Below are positions 10,733 to 21,264 of a DNA stretch of 64,000 nucleotides, piece after piece. This DNA comes from Limnobaculum allomyrinae. Lineage in GTDB: Bacteria; Pseudomonadota; Gammaproteobacteria; Enterobacterales; Enterobacteriaceae. The number at the start of each line of letters is the position of its first letter. Within the stretch, counting starts at the first letter, position 1. The stretch is from NCBI RefSeq assembly GCF_016649425.1, contig NZ_JADRCR010000007.1:62001-126000 (forward strand). Reading direction: 5' to 3'. Made by a program: the position numbers and the translations under genes. The notes beneath the pieces are model-generated. The model was not told where the DNA came from, ran no database searches, and saw only the letters and a program-made list of their open reading frames with translations.

Positions 10733-10935
10733 ATATCAATTCCTCTTTTTGGCCTGAATGGCAAACGGAGATCAAGCGTATATAGTACCGCGACTCGTCA
10801 CTATTGATAAGTCATACCATGCCGATCGTGGATATATTGCTCAGATTACAGGATACAGAAAGGAATAAATGCGATGATAATTATGGTGAAGTTTTTGGGT
10901 ACGCTATTCCATGCATACCCAAAAAACAATCAATC

Positions 10936-11484
10936 TCAGAAGTAAGAAACAAAAGCTGACGTATCTGGTGCTTTAACTTTAGCTGGTTGCATCAAGGGAG
11001 TACCCAAGTAGAGGAAACCAACGATCATATCCTGTTCACGACAACCAAAAGCCTCTCTGACAATAGGGTGTTCAGTCCAAAAACCACTGCGCCATATACC
11101 ACCAAATCCCTGAGCAACCGCAGCCATCTGCATAGCCTGAACGGCACAGCTTGCCGAGGCTATTTGTTCCCAACGTGGTACTTTATGATGTTCAGTGCAA
11201 TGGGCCACTACGGTAATGATCATTGGAGCTCTGAAGGGCCCTTTTTGTGATTTTTCCTGTACTGACTCATCCTGACCTGCATCTACCGCCGCAGCCAGTA
11301 ACACATCGGCAAATCGACTGCGCGCTTCACCTTCAATAATGATGAAACGCCATGGTTCCAGAGTTCCGTGATCTGGAGCTCTCATGCCTGCCCGAATAAT
11401 GTTGTGCAACGCTTCTCCCTGAGGTGCGGGTTCTGACAAACGAGACGCGGAACGGCGGTTAAGTAATAGTTCTAACGAATCCAT
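10936..11484 (-). CDS. ydjA: YdjA-type FMN nitroreductase
   Basis: A 182-residue member of the minimal nitroreductase family, which binds FMN and reduces nitro compounds with NAD(P)H; the natural substrate is unknown. The N-terminal [10 protein letters not shown], the [13 protein letters not shown] segment (HHKVPRWEQ) and [10 protein letters not shown] match E. coli YdjA strongly. It lies just upstream of selD on the same strand and divergent from sppA, the same arrangement as in E. coli. Confidence 0.92.
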   Translation of the reverse strand: MDSLELLLNRRSASRLSEPAPQGEALHNIIRAGMRAPDHGTLEPWRFIIIEGEARSRFADVLLAAAVDAGQDESVQEKSQKGPFRAPMIITVVAHCTEHHKVPRWEQIASASCAVQAMQMAAVAQGFGGIWRSGFWTEHPIVREAFGCREQDMIVGFLYLGTPLMQPAKVKAPDTSAFVSYF

Positions 11485-11643
11485 AAAACTCTCCAGACAA
11501 ACGGGGAATTGCCTATTGTAAGGTTAATTATTTGTTACGAACACAAAAATAACGTAACCAATTGGTTATTTAACACTGACTTTTCTATCATCAGGCTTTA
11601 GGATATCCAACAATGTTTTTACCGCTTAATGAATGGAGTATAC

Positions 11644-13500
11644 ATGCGGGCACTATGGCAAATTTTTGCAACCATATTCAAATTCTCCTGGCGGATTATT
11701 AATTTTATTCGCCAGGCTGTTTGTAATCTGATTTTCTTCTTCGTTCTGCTTATTGGTTTTGCGCTCTATATACAAATGCAAGACTCCACTATTCAACCTG
11801 AAAAAGGGGCGTTGCTGGTTAACCTGAGCGGCACCGTGGTGGATAGTTTAAGCTCTGACAGTAAATTACGTCAGATAGGTCAAGAGTTGATAGGCAGTAA
11901 TAAAGACGTTCAGGAAAACTCACTGTTCGATATTGTGAAACAGATCCGCCAGGCCAAAGACGATGACAAAATTAGTGGAATGGTACTATCTCTGAGAAAT
12001 TTCATTGGTGCGGATCAACCTTCCCTGCGTTATATCGGCAAAGCCTTAAAGGAGTTTCGCGATAGCGGAAAGCCAATTTATGCCATTGGGGATAGTTACT
12101 CTCAGGGTCAGTATTATCTGGCCAGTTTTGCCAATAAGATCTATTTATCCCCGCAAGGCTCGGTTCTGTTAACCGGAATTTCCACCAATAACCTCTATTA
12201 CAAATCGCTACTGGATAAGTTGAAAGTCACCACCAATATTTTTCGCGTGGGCACCTATAAATCCGCCGTTGAACCATTCATTCGCGATAATATGTCCCCT
12301 GAAGCTCGCCAGTCTGATAGCCGTTGGGTAAATACGTTGTGGTCTAACTATATGACCGATGTGGCTGCGAATCGTAATATCTCAATTGCAGAACTCTATC
12401 CGGAACCTGCTCAGTTAATTCAGCAATTAAAGGCCAGCGATGGTGATACTGCGACATTCGCCCTTAAGAATAAACTGGTAGATGAAATCGCTTCCCGTTC
12501 AGCGGTAGAAAAAATACTGAAAGAGACTTTTGGTTGGGATCAGCAAAATAAAAATTATAACTTTGTCAGTATCTATAACTATCAGGTAACAGAGCCTGAC
12601 TTTGAAAGAGCTAAATTGCCGGAAATTGCGGTCATTTTTGCTAATGGTGCTATTGTTGATGGCCCTGAAATGCCAGGAATGGTTGGCGGTGATACTACCG
12701 CTAAGCAACTGCGAGCCGCTCGGCTTAACGACAAAATCAAAGCGATTATACTGCGGGTAAATAGTCCCGGAGGTAGTGTTACCGCTTCGGAAATGATTCG
12801 TTCAGAAGTTCAGGCGCTGAAAGATGCGGGTAAACCTGTCGTTGTTTCAATGGGTGGAATGGCCGCTTCAGGTGGTTACTGGATCTCTACACCTGCGGAT
12901 TACATCATCTCCAGCCCAAGTACCTTAACCGGCTCTATTGGCATTTTTGGCGTTATCAATACATTTGAAAATTCGCTGGATGCCATTGGTGTTCATACCG
13001 ATGGTGTTTCTACTTCTCCCTTGGCTGATGCGACAATAACTAAGGCATTACCACCACAATTCTCTGAAATGATGCAGTTAACCATTGAGAATGGTTATAA
13101 GACTTTTATCAATCTGGTGGCTAAATCCCGGCATAAAACACCTGCTGAAGTTGACAGCATAGCTCAGGGTAGAGTCTGGATTGGTTCAGATGCAAAAACA
13201 AATGGACTGGTGGATCAGCTAGGTGATTTTGACGATGCCATTAAAAAAACGGCAGAACTCGCTAAACTGAAAGACTATGAAATCAAATGGACAGTGACAG
13301 AACCAACCGTCAGAGAAATTCTGTTAGGTCAGGTTTCTGCATCAGTTAATGCCCTACTGCCAGAAACAATAAAAATTGAACTTCCTGCACCATTGCGCCA
13401 GGTTGCAGAGGATATCAATAAACAACCGGGCTTCTTTGGTAACATGAACGATCCCGGTTATCGTTACATTTACTGTTTAAGCTGTAGCTATACGCAGTAA
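11644..13500 (+). CDS. sppA: Signal peptide peptidase SppA (protease IV)
   Basis: Membrane-bound serine protease that degrades cleaved signal peptides. An N-terminal transmembrane segment (LIFFFVLLIGFALYI) is followed by two peptidase S49 repeats. The Lys of the catalytic dyad is in VGTYKSAVEPF (N-terminal repeat) and the nucleophilic Ser in MAASGGYW (C-terminal repeat), the arrangement known for E. coli SppA. With the ATG at 11644 the protein is 618 residues, like E. coli. That ATG has GGAG upstream, while the ATG at 11629 would translate through the ribosome site. The C-terminus ends CLSCSYTQ. Confidence 0.95.
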   Translation: MRALWQIFATIFKFSWRIINFIRQAVCNLIFFFVLLIGFALYIQMQDSTIQPEKGALLVNLSGTVVDSLSSDSKLRQIGQELIGSNKDVQENSLFDIVKQIRQAKDDDKISGMVLSLRNFIGADQPSLRYIGKALKEFRDSGKPIYAIGDSYSQGQYYLASFANKIYLSPQGSVLLTGISTNNLYYKSLLDKLKVTTNIFRVGTYKSAVEPFIRDNMSPEARQSDSRWVNTLWSNYMTDVAANRNISIAELYPEPAQLIQQLKASDGDTATFALKNKLVDEIASRSAVEKILKETFGWDQQNKNYNFVSIYNYQVTEPDFERAKLPEIAVIFANGAIVDGPEMPGMVGGDTTAKQLRAARLNDKIKAIILRVNSPGGSVTASEMIRSEVQALKDAGKPVVVSMGGMAASGGYWISTPADYIISSPSTLTGSIGIFGVINTFENSLDAIGVHTDGVSTSPLADATITKALPPQFSEMMQLTIENGYKTFINLVAKSRHKTPAEVDSIAQGRVWIGSDAKTNGLVDQLGDFDDAIKKTAELAKLKDYEIKWTVTEPTVREILLGQVSASVNALLPETIKIELPAPLRQVAEDINKQPGFFGNMNDPGYRYIYCLSCSYTQ

Positions 13501-13526
13501 TTATTCTGGTTAACGAATCTTCTTTC

Positions 13527-13553
13527 AGGCCTGGTTTATCACCAGGCCTTTTT
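13527..13553 (+). terminator. Intrinsic terminator of sppA
   Basis: AGGCCTGG, loop TTTATCA and CCAGGCCT are followed by a T-run, 26 bases after the sppA stop. Confidence 0.88.
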
Positions 13554-13631
13554 CTATCTGTTGAATACATATTATTCTTTGAGTTAATTTTCTATAATCC
13601 CCACACTTTCCGATTTATGGTCTGAATTATC

Positions 13632-14657
13632 ATGCAAAATAAGCAAAAAAAATCGATTTATGTGGCTTATACCGGTGGAACAATTGGTATGTTGCGCTCA
13701 GAACACGGATATATTCCTGCTTCCGGACATTTACAGAAACAGTTGGCACAAATGCCAGAGTTTCATCGTGATGAAATGCCAACCTTTGTTATTCATGAAT
13801 ATCAGCCTTTAATTGACTCCTCAGATATGACGCCACAAGACTGGCAGCATATTGCTGATGATATTCAGAAAAACTATCACCAATATGATGGCTTTGTTAT
13901 TTTGCACGGCACGGACACCATGGCATTTACCGCTTCGGCACTCTCTTTTATGCTGGAGAATTTATCCAAGCCGGTCATTGTTACCGGTTCTCAAATACCT
14001 TTAGCTGAACTAAGATCTGACGGGCAGACTAATCTGCTCAATGCGTTGTATGTAGCAGCCAACTACCCTATTAATGAAGTTTGCTTATTCTTTAATAACA
14101 AACTATTTCGTGGCAACCGCACCACTAAAGTTCATGCCGATGGCTTTGACGCCTTTGCTTCACCAAATTATCCCGTACTGCTGGAGGCGGGTATTCATAT
14201 TAAGCGCCTGACGGTACCGGATACCTCCCCTTGCACAGGTGAGTTAAAAGTACAGGCTATTGCTCCTCAGCCAATTGGGGTTATTACTATCTATCCTGGG
14301 ATTTCAGCCGAGATTATTCGCAACTTCCTGCGTCAACCGGTTAAAGCGCTTATTCTGCGCTCATACGGCGTTGGAAATGCTCCACAAGACCCTGATTTAT
14401 TGAAAGAACTGCGTGATTCCACTGAACGGGGCATTATTGTGATTAATCTAACCCAATGTCTTTCAGGAAGAGTGAACATGGAGGGGTATGCCACAGGGAA
14501 TGCATTAGCCCACGCCGGTGTTCTTAGTGGCTTCGATATGACGGTCGAAGCAACATTGACAAAACTGCATTTTTTGTTGAGTCTGAACCTTCCTGCTCAT
14601 CAAATCAGAAGCTTAATGCAACAAAGTCTGCGCGGTGAGTTAGCGGAAAACGAGTAA
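13632..14657 (+). CDS. ansA: L-asparaginase I (cytoplasmic)
   Basis: Hydrolyses asparagine to aspartate and ammonia; the low-affinity cytoplasmic type I enzyme. The first catalytic Thr motif YTGGTIGM is near residue 14 and the second motif HGTDTMAFTASAL near residue 95. No signal peptide is visible, which separates it from the periplasmic AnsB. The 341 residues align closely with E. coli AnsA (338). pncA follows after 17 bases, and ansA-pncA is an operon in E. coli too. Confidence 0.95.
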   Translation: MQNKQKKSIYVAYTGGTIGMLRSEHGYIPASGHLQKQLAQMPEFHRDEMPTFVIHEYQPLIDSSDMTPQDWQHIADDIQKNYHQYDGFVILHGTDTMAFTASALSFMLENLSKPVIVTGSQIPLAELRSDGQTNLLNALYVAANYPINEVCLFFNNKLFRGNRTTKVHADGFDAFASPNYPVLLEAGIHIKRLTVPDTSPCTGELKVQAIAPQPIGVITIYPGISAEIIRNFLRQPVKALILRSYGVGNAPQDPDLLKELRDSTERGIIVINLTQCLSGRVNMEGYATGNALAHAGVLSGFDMTVEATLTKLHFLLSLNLPAHQIRSLMQQSLRGELAENE

Positions 14658-14674
14658 TCATTAAGGGAGTTATC

Positions 14675-15298
14675 ATGAAGAAGGCTTTGCTTTTGGTCGA
14701 TCTGCAAAACGATTTCTGTCTGAATGGCACCCTTGCTGTTCATGACGGAGATGCGGTTATCGATATTGCCAATCAGGCTATGCGTATTTTCCATCAACAT
14801 GGCTGGCCGGTTATTGCAACACTGGACTGGCATCCGGCAAATCATAAAAGTTTTGCTATTAATTCAGGTACTCAGCCGGGAGAAGTTGGTACATTAAACG
14901 GACTAACACAGGTCTGGTGGCCAACACATTGTGTGCAAAATACCACTGGTGCATCGCTACACCCACAGTTGGAACAGCAATATATCAACAAACGAATTTA
15001 TAAAGGGCAAGATCCCGAAATTGATAGCTACAGCGCTTTTTTTGATAATGGCAAGCGCTCGGCAACAGCGCTTCATCAATGGCTGAATAGCGAAAACATT
15101 CAGCATTTGACGGTATTAGGTTTGGCAACAGACTATTGCGTAAAATTCACCGTTCTGGACGCTTTAGAGCTAGGTTATCAAACGGAAGTGATTGCTGAAG
15201 GGTGTCGTGGAGTAAATTTAGCCGCCGGTGACAGCGAGAAGGCCTTGCACGAAATGTCAGCTAAAGGCGCCAGAGTTATTCAACTCCATGATATATAA
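14675..15298 (+). CDS. pncA: Nicotinamidase
   Basis: Deamidates nicotinamide to nicotinate for the NAD salvage cycle, whose next enzyme PncB is also in this window (33074). The cysteine hydrolase triad is visible: Asp in LLVDLQNDFC, Lys in IYKGQDP and Cys in ATDYCVKFT. The 207 residues fit the family. AAGGGAG precedes the ATG, and the short gap to ansA suggests co-transcription of two amidohydrolases. Confidence 0.95.
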   Translation: MKKALLLVDLQNDFCLNGTLAVHDGDAVIDIANQAMRIFHQHGWPVIATLDWHPANHKSFAINSGTQPGEVGTLNGLTQVWWPTHCVQNTTGASLHPQLEQQYINKRIYKGQDPEIDSYSAFFDNGKRSATALHQWLNSENIQHLTVLGLATDYCVKFTVLDALELGYQTEVIAEGCRGVNLAAGDSEKALHEMSAKGARVIQLHDI

Positions 15299-15306
15299 AT
15301 CACAGA

Positions 15307-15349
15307 GTGAGAAGCTTTGGAACATTACCCACGCTTCTCACCCTTCTTA
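15307..15349 (+). terminator. Hairpin after pncA
   Basis: GTGAGAAGC and GCTTCTCAC flank a 17-base loop, then CCTTCTTAT. It lies eight bases after pncA. The U-run is interrupted, so this is a moderate terminator candidate for ansA-pncA. Confidence 0.6.
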
Positions 15350-15414
15350 TCATTTTGCTCACTGTTTAGTTCGAATATTAAGCTGAATCGATTTTGTTAA
15401 TATTCGGATACAAT

Positions 15415-15822
15415 TTAACCGAGACTCTTCTCTCCACTCTGTTCATCAACAAAAACCATTGAGGCTGAATTGATGCAATATCGCTTTCCTGTAGGTGGTG
15501 ACCCATCAGGAAATACATGCCCTAAATGTGCATCACAATGATTACAACGAATCTCAATACGATGCATATTATGTGAATAATCATCAAGATAGCGAACAGC
15601 ATCAGGACTAATTGCTTCAAAAAAACTCGGCCACCCGCAGCCAGAATCAAATTTGGTATCGGAGTAAAACAGCGGGGAATCACAGCATATACAGTGGTAT
15701 ATTCCTACCTGTTTATTATGTAAAAGATGCCCGGTAAATGGAGCTTCAGTTCCTCTTTCCTGAGTAACATAGCGCTGAATATCTGATAATTCATTGATTT
15801 TATTATTCAATGGGTTACTCAT
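15415..15822 (-). CDS. msrB: Peptide methionine (R)-S-oxide reductase
   Basis: Repairs the R form of methionine sulfoxide in proteins, with thioredoxin as reductant. Two zinc-binding CxxC pairs (CICC and CNHC), SGCGWPSF and the catalytic Cys in RYCINSASM are all present. With the ATG at 15822 the protein is 135 residues, like E. coli MsrB (137). A GTG two codons upstream overlaps the ribosome site and is unlikely. It is divergent from gapA, as in E. coli. A spacer of about 360 bases to gapA holds the gapA promoter; I see no gene there. Confidence 0.95.
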   Translation of the reverse strand: MSNPLNNKINELSDIQRYVTQERGTEAPFTGHLLHNKQVGIYHCICCDSPLFYSDTKFDSGCGWPSFFEAISPDAVRYLDDYSHNMHRIEIRCNHCDAHLGHVFPDGSPPTGKRYCINSASMVFVDEQSGEKSLG

Positions 15823-16101
15823 TTCCACCCTCTAAAAAATCAGTTATGACAAAAAATAGCTTCCAGACCTCTAATTATAACAATAGATTAACAAAACGGC
15901 AGGTGATTTATCGTTAAAACGGTCATTTTCGGAGGCAAAACAGCAATAATTACCCAATTCATATCGAATGGGGTTATAATTGAAAAATCGGCACCCGATA
16001 GACCGCCTGAAAAGCACAAAAAACCAGCAAAACTGCGTCCGTTTCTCATTTGTACTCTGACTTTTTTTTGTGATTACTGACAATGATTGACACGATTCCG
16101 C

Positions 16102-16129
16102 TTGACGTTTTGCAAGGTTTTTGTAATTT
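16102..16129 (+). promoter_or_regulatory. Probable main gapA promoter
   Basis: TTGACG (16102-16107) and TAATTT (16124-16129) have a 16-base spacer and lie about 55 bases before the gapA ATG. The surrounding block (GCTTGACGTTTTGCAAGG, then GTAATTTTAC) is strikingly like the E. coli gapA upstream region as I remember it, which supports a conserved promoter. Confidence 0.6.
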
Positions 16130-16163
16130 TACTGGCAGGTTTTAAATTCACTTCATTCACTAA

Positions 16164-17180
<1,017 letters not shown>

Positions 17181-17206
17181 GAGTCATCAGTCGTTCTGAT
17201 TCAAGA

Positions 17207-17232
17207 GGGCAGCGTAATCGCTGCCCTTTTTA
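17207..17232 (+). terminator. Intrinsic terminator of gapA
   Basis: GGGCAGCG, loop TAAT and CGCTGCCC are followed by TTTTTA, 26 bases after the stop codon. A strong canonical hairpin. Confidence 0.93.
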
Positions 17233-17281
17233 TTGGCGCCATATCAAGTCACAAATTAGCTATGATTAGAAGGGCAACGTT

Positions 17282-18163
17282 ATGTCAGACTTTCTCTTTT
17301 CATTACCCATAGAACAGCAATTAACTCCCTATTTAACTCTACGTAAAAAAGATGAGTTAGCCATTATTGTGGTTAACCACCCGAAAGCCAGAGGTGCTAT
17401 CGCACTGCAAGGTGCCCATCTATTATCATGGCAGCCTAATGGTGAAGAACCCGTCATCTGGTTAAGCAAAGCCAGTCATTTTAAACAAGGTACAGCAATT
17501 CGTGGTGGCGTTCCTATTTGCTGGCCCTGGTTTGGAAAAGTCGCCTCCCCTGCCCATGGTTTTGCCAGAAATGAACTATGGCAATTAACAGCACATGATG
17601 CGAATGAAGAATCAGTTTGGCTCACTTTCTCTTTGGAAGACAATGAGCAAACTCGCCAAATATGGCCTCACTCTTTTTGTCTGATCGCTCGCATTAAGTT
17701 GGGCACGACTTGTGAAATTGAGCTGGAGTCCCATGGTGATTACTCAATTACTTCCGCCCTTCATACTTACTTGAATATTGCCGATATTTCTCAAATCAGC
17801 ATCTCCGGTTTAGGTTCTCATTATCTTGATACCATCACCGGTAGTGAACATGACACCAGCGATAAAACACTCACTTTTACCGGCCCGGTCGATCGTGTTT
17901 ATAGTCAACCGGAAGCCTTTAGCCTGATTCAGGATCCAGTCTTTGCTCGCAGTATCGAAGTTCATCATCGTAATGCCCATGATGTTGTAACCTGGAATCC
18001 TGCAGCTGAAGGTGCCAGCGGTATGAAAGATATGGAAAACGATGGTTATAAAACGATGGTTTGCGTTGAAACTGCCAATGCTCATCAGCCGGTTGAGGTG
18101 CACAGCGATAAACCACAATATTTATCGATGACTATTCGCTGCCACAAAAATGAACCTGTGTAA
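17282..18163 (+). CDS. yeaD: Glucose-6-phosphate 1-epimerase (YeaD family)
   Basis: Aldose-1-epimerase-like enzyme that interconverts the alpha and beta anomers of glucose-6-phosphate. Conserved segments ALQGAHLLSW, IRGGVPICWPWFG and HTYLNI are present, and the catalytic His and Glu regions of the family (HGFAR, VETANAH) can be recognised. The 293 residues are like E. coli YeaD (294), which also follows gapA. It starts 100 bases after gapA behind a terminator, so it probably has its own promoter or depends on read-through. Confidence 0.92.
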   Translation: MSDFLFSLPIEQQLTPYLTLRKKDELAIIVVNHPKARGAIALQGAHLLSWQPNGEEPVIWLSKASHFKQGTAIRGGVPICWPWFGKVASPAHGFARNELWQLTAHDANEESVWLTFSLEDNEQTRQIWPHSFCLIARIKLGTTCEIELESHGDYSITSALHTYLNIADISQISISGLGSHYLDTITGSEHDTSDKTLTFTGPVDRVYSQPEAFSLIQDPVFARSIEVHHRNAHDVVTWNPAAEGASGMKDMENDGYKTMVCVETANAHQPVEVHSDKPQYLSMTIRCHKNEPV

Positions 18164-18182
18164 CAAATATTTTTGGCAAAAT

Positions 18183-18210
18183 AAAACCGGTCAATAAATT
18201 GACCGGTTTT
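18183..18210. terminator. Bidirectional terminator between yeaD and mipA
   Basis: AAAACCGGTCAA, loop TAAA and TTGACCGGTTTT form a perfect 12-bp stem with A-run and T-run on either side, between two convergent genes. It can serve both strands. Confidence 0.92.
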
Positions 18211-18241
18211 ATAAAAAAGAATAACGCTTAACCAATCAGTA

Positions 18242-18991
18242 TTAGAAAGTGTAAGTCACACCACCGGCAACAATAGCTGAATACGATCTATCAACCATCG
18301 GGCTATCTTTCACTTCACTGGCAAGACGGGTATAACGGCCTGTCGCGTAGGTGCTCCAGCTATTATTGATCTTATAGGTTGCAGTCAATTCAGCATAAGG
18401 TGACCAGCTGCTGTCGGCCTCATACTTATCCAGACCACTACGAGCAGATTCTTTACCTGATATACCATAGTAGTAATCATTAAAGTTGCTGCTATACCAA
18501 ACGGCACCAACTCCCGGAGTAATTTTCAAATCATTCAGCACGAAAGGATGTAAGTAAGCAATATCACCACGCAAGCCATTACTTTCATCCAGCATATCTG
18601 CAGAGAATGAAGTTCTGATAATACCCCAATCTGCCGTATGCTTATAGCTGACTCCACCCATCATTGTTGAGTCACGATTATCCAGCTTTTTCATCTGACG
18701 ATCGTCACTTTTACTGGCACGGAAACGCAATGGTGAGTAATAGAGATCCAGTGATAGCTGATTCTGACTATCTTTCCAGACATAAGCACCAGCACCGATA
18801 CCACGAATATAGAAGTGTTCCCCTTCATAAACAATCGTTGGTAACGGCGATACTTTGTTATCAATGCCTTTATAAGGATACATCTCAACTGCGGCTCCAG
18901 CCCCAATAGACCAGGTATCTGCATTGGCAACAGGAACAGCCATTACGGCACCTAAAATGCATGAACTCCAAACTATACGACTTAATTTCAT
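18242..18991 (-). CDS. mipA: MipA/OmpV family outer-membrane protein
   Basis: A predicted outer-membrane beta-barrel. E. coli MipA links the murein hydrolase MltA and PBP1B; OmpV homologues act in adhesion. A signal peptide (MKLSRIVWSSCILGAVMAVPVANA) leads a 249-residue precursor whose C-terminus ends GGVTYTF, a barrel-type terminal Phe. The ATG at 18991 has AGGGG just upstream; the longer start at 19012 would put a non-signal stretch before the signal peptide. In E. coli mipA is also a near neighbour of gapA-yeaD. It follows pqiC after a hairpin and probably has separate expression. Confidence 0.85.
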   Translation of the reverse strand: MKLSRIVWSSCILGAVMAVPVANADTWSIGAGAAVEMYPYKGIDNKVSPLPTIVYEGEHFYIRGIGAGAYVWKDSQNQLSLDLYYSPLRFRASKSDDRQMKKLDNRDSTMMGGVSYKHTADWGIIRTSFSADMLDESNGLRGDIAYLHPFVLNDLKITPGVGAVWYSSNFNDYYYGISGKESARSGLDKYEADSSWSPYAELTATYKINNSWSTYATGRYTRLASEVKDSPMVDRSYSAIVAGGVTYTF

Positions 18992-19010
18992 CACTACCCC
19001 TGATTTACAC

Positions 19011-19037
19011 ATTACTCGCTATTAATTAGCGAGTAAT
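19011..19037 (-). terminator. Hairpin between pqiC and mipA
   Basis: ATTACTCGCT, loop ATTAATT and AGCGAGTAAT form a perfect 10-bp stem in the 70-base gap. It has no U-run, so it may attenuate or stabilise rather than fully terminate the pqi transcript. Confidence 0.45.
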
Positions 19038-19061
19038 ATTCTCACTACATTGATTTATCTT

Positions 19062-19631
19062 TTAATTCTTTAGTGCTTTTGCTATTTGTACTGCTTCTTG
19101 TTGCCAGGCATTAGCCAAAACATGAACCAGCTCGTCATAACCATCTTTTTGTAGAGGCATTTCAATATCAAAAGGACGACGAATAATTTGATTACCGTGT
19201 TGCAATATCCAATAACCACTAACCACAGCATAACCGTCATAACGACCATGAAATCCATTTACCGTTACGCGCAATATATCCACATCACTGCTTCCGCCAA
19301 TAGGTTGTGCAGACACAACCCAGCCACTTAGCTGTGCATTCAAATTATCGGTTAATGCTTGTTTTAATTGCTGCTCCAGGCTACTACCCCAAAGATTGTT
19401 ATTCGCTATGGTGTATTTTACATTGCTGGTTTGATAAGCAATTCCGGTTCCACTAAGAAAATCAGCCACGGTAACATTTTCAATCCACAACTGTTTGCCA
19501 GAGTTGACTGCAATAGCAGCCGAACTGCTTTTAGCCGCACTTGCTGATGGCAGTTGATAATAGGATACCTGCGGCTGGCTGCTACAGGCGCTCAATAACA
19601 GCGCAAGGGTTGCAATAGTCCATTTCATCAT
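19062..19631 (-). CDS. pqiC: Intermembrane transport lipoprotein PqiC
   Basis: Outer-membrane lipoprotein of the PqiABC system, which bridges the periplasm and is thought to move phospholipid. The signal peptide ends in the lipobox LLSAC (Cys about residue 16), and the ABC-type transport auxiliary lipoprotein (DUF330) fold follows. The 189 residues fit E. coli PqiC (YmbA). Its ATG overlaps the pqiB stop by four bases (ATGA), so it is translationally coupled as the last gene of pqiA-pqiB-pqiC. Confidence 0.92.
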   Translation of the reverse strand: MMKWTIATLALLLSACSSQPQVSYYQLPSASAAKSSSAAIAVNSGKQLWIENVTVADFLSGTGIAYQTSNVKYTIANNNLWGSSLEQQLKQALTDNLNAQLSGWVVSAQPIGGSSDVDILRVTVNGFHGRYDGYAVVSGYWILQHGNQIIRRPFDIEMPLQKDGYDELVHVLANAWQQEAVQIAKALKN

Positions 19632-21253
19632 TGGTTATTGGCCTTTTTTGGCGTAGGGTCATTCGCACTTGGTGCTTCAAATACCAGTGCATTACTCTTC
19701 TGATTCAGTTTCTGCAATATTGGCTGCAACTCACGCATAACCTGATCCAGACGTTGCATATCGGCAACCATGGTGCTGTATGCCGTTGAACCTGGTTGTA
19801 ACCCTTTCAGACTACGATTCAACTCGGTGAGTGTCTTCTGCATATCTTTCGGCAGATTATTAGCCTCTTTGCTGGACAATATGGCATTCAGATTGTTCAT
19901 CATACTGCGCGTTTCTTTTAAGGTATTAGTCATCTCTGCCAACATTGGTTCAACTGGCATGTTATTAACTTTATCCAATACCGTCATTAAACGTTTCTGA
20001 ATTTCAGCTAATCCACCCGGCATGGTTGGTATCAGCGGATGTCCGTACACTTCTTTTGGCCCTTTCCACGGTTTTGCGTCTTTGTGGAAATCGAGATCAA
20101 CAAACAGCGCACCTGTTAACAGGTTACCTGATTTCAACGATGCCCTCAGACCATTAGCATCTACTGATGCCAACAGATGTGCCTTCATATCAAAATCTTT
20201 ACCAAATCGATTTTGAATTCGATCGGGTTCAATACGAATTAACACCGGCACATAGTAATTATTATTTGTCATCTTCAATTCAGGCATATAGAACGGTACT
20301 TCTGAAACAGTACCCACCCTGATTCCCCGAAACTCAACCGGAGCCCCCGGTTGCAGACCACGAATAGAGTCCTCAAAATAGAGTAAGAAATCTTCATGTC
20401 GAGTATACAGAGACTCTTGAATGCTCTTTTGATCTGAATAAAGCTCAAACTCTTCGTTGTCTTTAACTGGATCGCCCTGAGCCCAACCGTTAGGTAAGTC
20501 GAAACTAATACCTCCCGCGACTAAGGTATCCAGCGAGGCCATTTCAACTCTCACCCCTTGTGATGACATATCAAACGCAATGCCGCTGTCTTGCCAGAAA
20601 CGAACGTTGCTGGTCACTAATCCACGATAAGCATCCATAATGAACAGGCTGTAACGCATTACCCGTTCTTTGGGATCAAATTCACTGCTCTCTACCGTAC
20701 CGACGCGGAAACCACGAAACAGTACCGGATCGCCGGCATTCAAGCGGCTTGGCTGTTTACTCTCCAGTGAAACGCGCAATCCTTTAGTATCTGCCGAAGC
20801 CAAAGGCGCATTCTCCTCCAGAGTAAATTTATCCTGTTCCTGCTTATCGTGCCCTGGAAGTAACTCAATATAAGCACCGGAAAGTAGAGTGTTTAAACCC
20901 GATACCCCTTCCCGACCAATCTGAGGCTTTACCACCCAAAAGACCGTGCCTTTATTGAGTAGTTTAACCATGCCATCATTTAAACGTGCAGTAACAACCA
21001 CCTGTTTCAGGTCATCACTCAGGGTAACGCTCTCCACCATACCAATGCCGACATTACGGCTCTTAATGGCTGTTTTACCCGCCTCAATACCTTCAGCATT
21101 GGTGGTTATCAGCGTAACAACAGGTCCTTGGGTACTAAAATGGTAAAAAAGGATCCAGGCACCAATGAGCACCGTCACAATAGGAATAATCCACACGGGT
21201 GACCAGCGTTTTATTTTTTCAACTTTTGCTACGTCCTGATGACTGTCCTGCAC
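19628..21253 (-). CDS. pqiB: MCE-domain protein PqiB
   Basis: A periplasmic tunnel protein anchored in the inner membrane by one N-terminal helix (WIIPIVTVLIGAWILFY, about residues 20-37). Three MCE domains follow, each recognisable by a GIEAGK, LNAGDPVLFRG or LQPGAPVEFRG-type motif. A helical C-terminal region forms the needle in E. coli PqiB. The 541 residues match the family (546). It follows pqiA by 11 bases and overlaps pqiC. Confidence 0.95.
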   Translation of the reverse strand: MQDSHQDVAKVEKIKRWSPVWIIPIVTVLIGAWILFYHFSTQGPVVTLITTNAEGIEAGKTAIKSRNVGIGMVESVTLSDDLKQVVVTARLNDGMVKLLNKGTVFWVVKPQIGREGVSGLNTLLSGAYIELLPGHDKQEQDKFTLEENAPLASADTKGLRVSLESKQPSRLNAGDPVLFRGFRVGTVESSEFDPKERVMRYSLFIMDAYRGLVTSNVRFWQDSGIAFDMSSQGVRVEMASLDTLVAGGISFDLPNGWAQGDPVKDNEEFELYSDQKSIQESLYTRHEDFLLYFEDSIRGLQPGAPVEFRGIRVGTVSEVPFYMPELKMTNNNYYVPVLIRIEPDRIQNRFGKDFDMKAHLLASVDANGLRASLKSGNLLTGALFVDLDFHKDAKPWKGPKEVYGHPLIPTMPGGLAEIQKRLMTVLDKVNNMPVEPMLAEMTNTLKETRSMMNNLNAILSSKEANNLPKDMQKTLTELNRSLKGLQPGSTAYSTMVADMQRLDQVMRELQPILQKLNQKSNALVFEAPSANDPTPKKANNQ

Positions 21254-21264
21254 GATCAGGCTCC

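Noticed and set aside
10892..10925. Inverted repeat TTTTTGGGTA/TACCCAAAAA between selD and ydjA
   Set aside because: It has the T-run on the wrong side for either transcript; probably not a terminator, though it is close to the ydjA stop.
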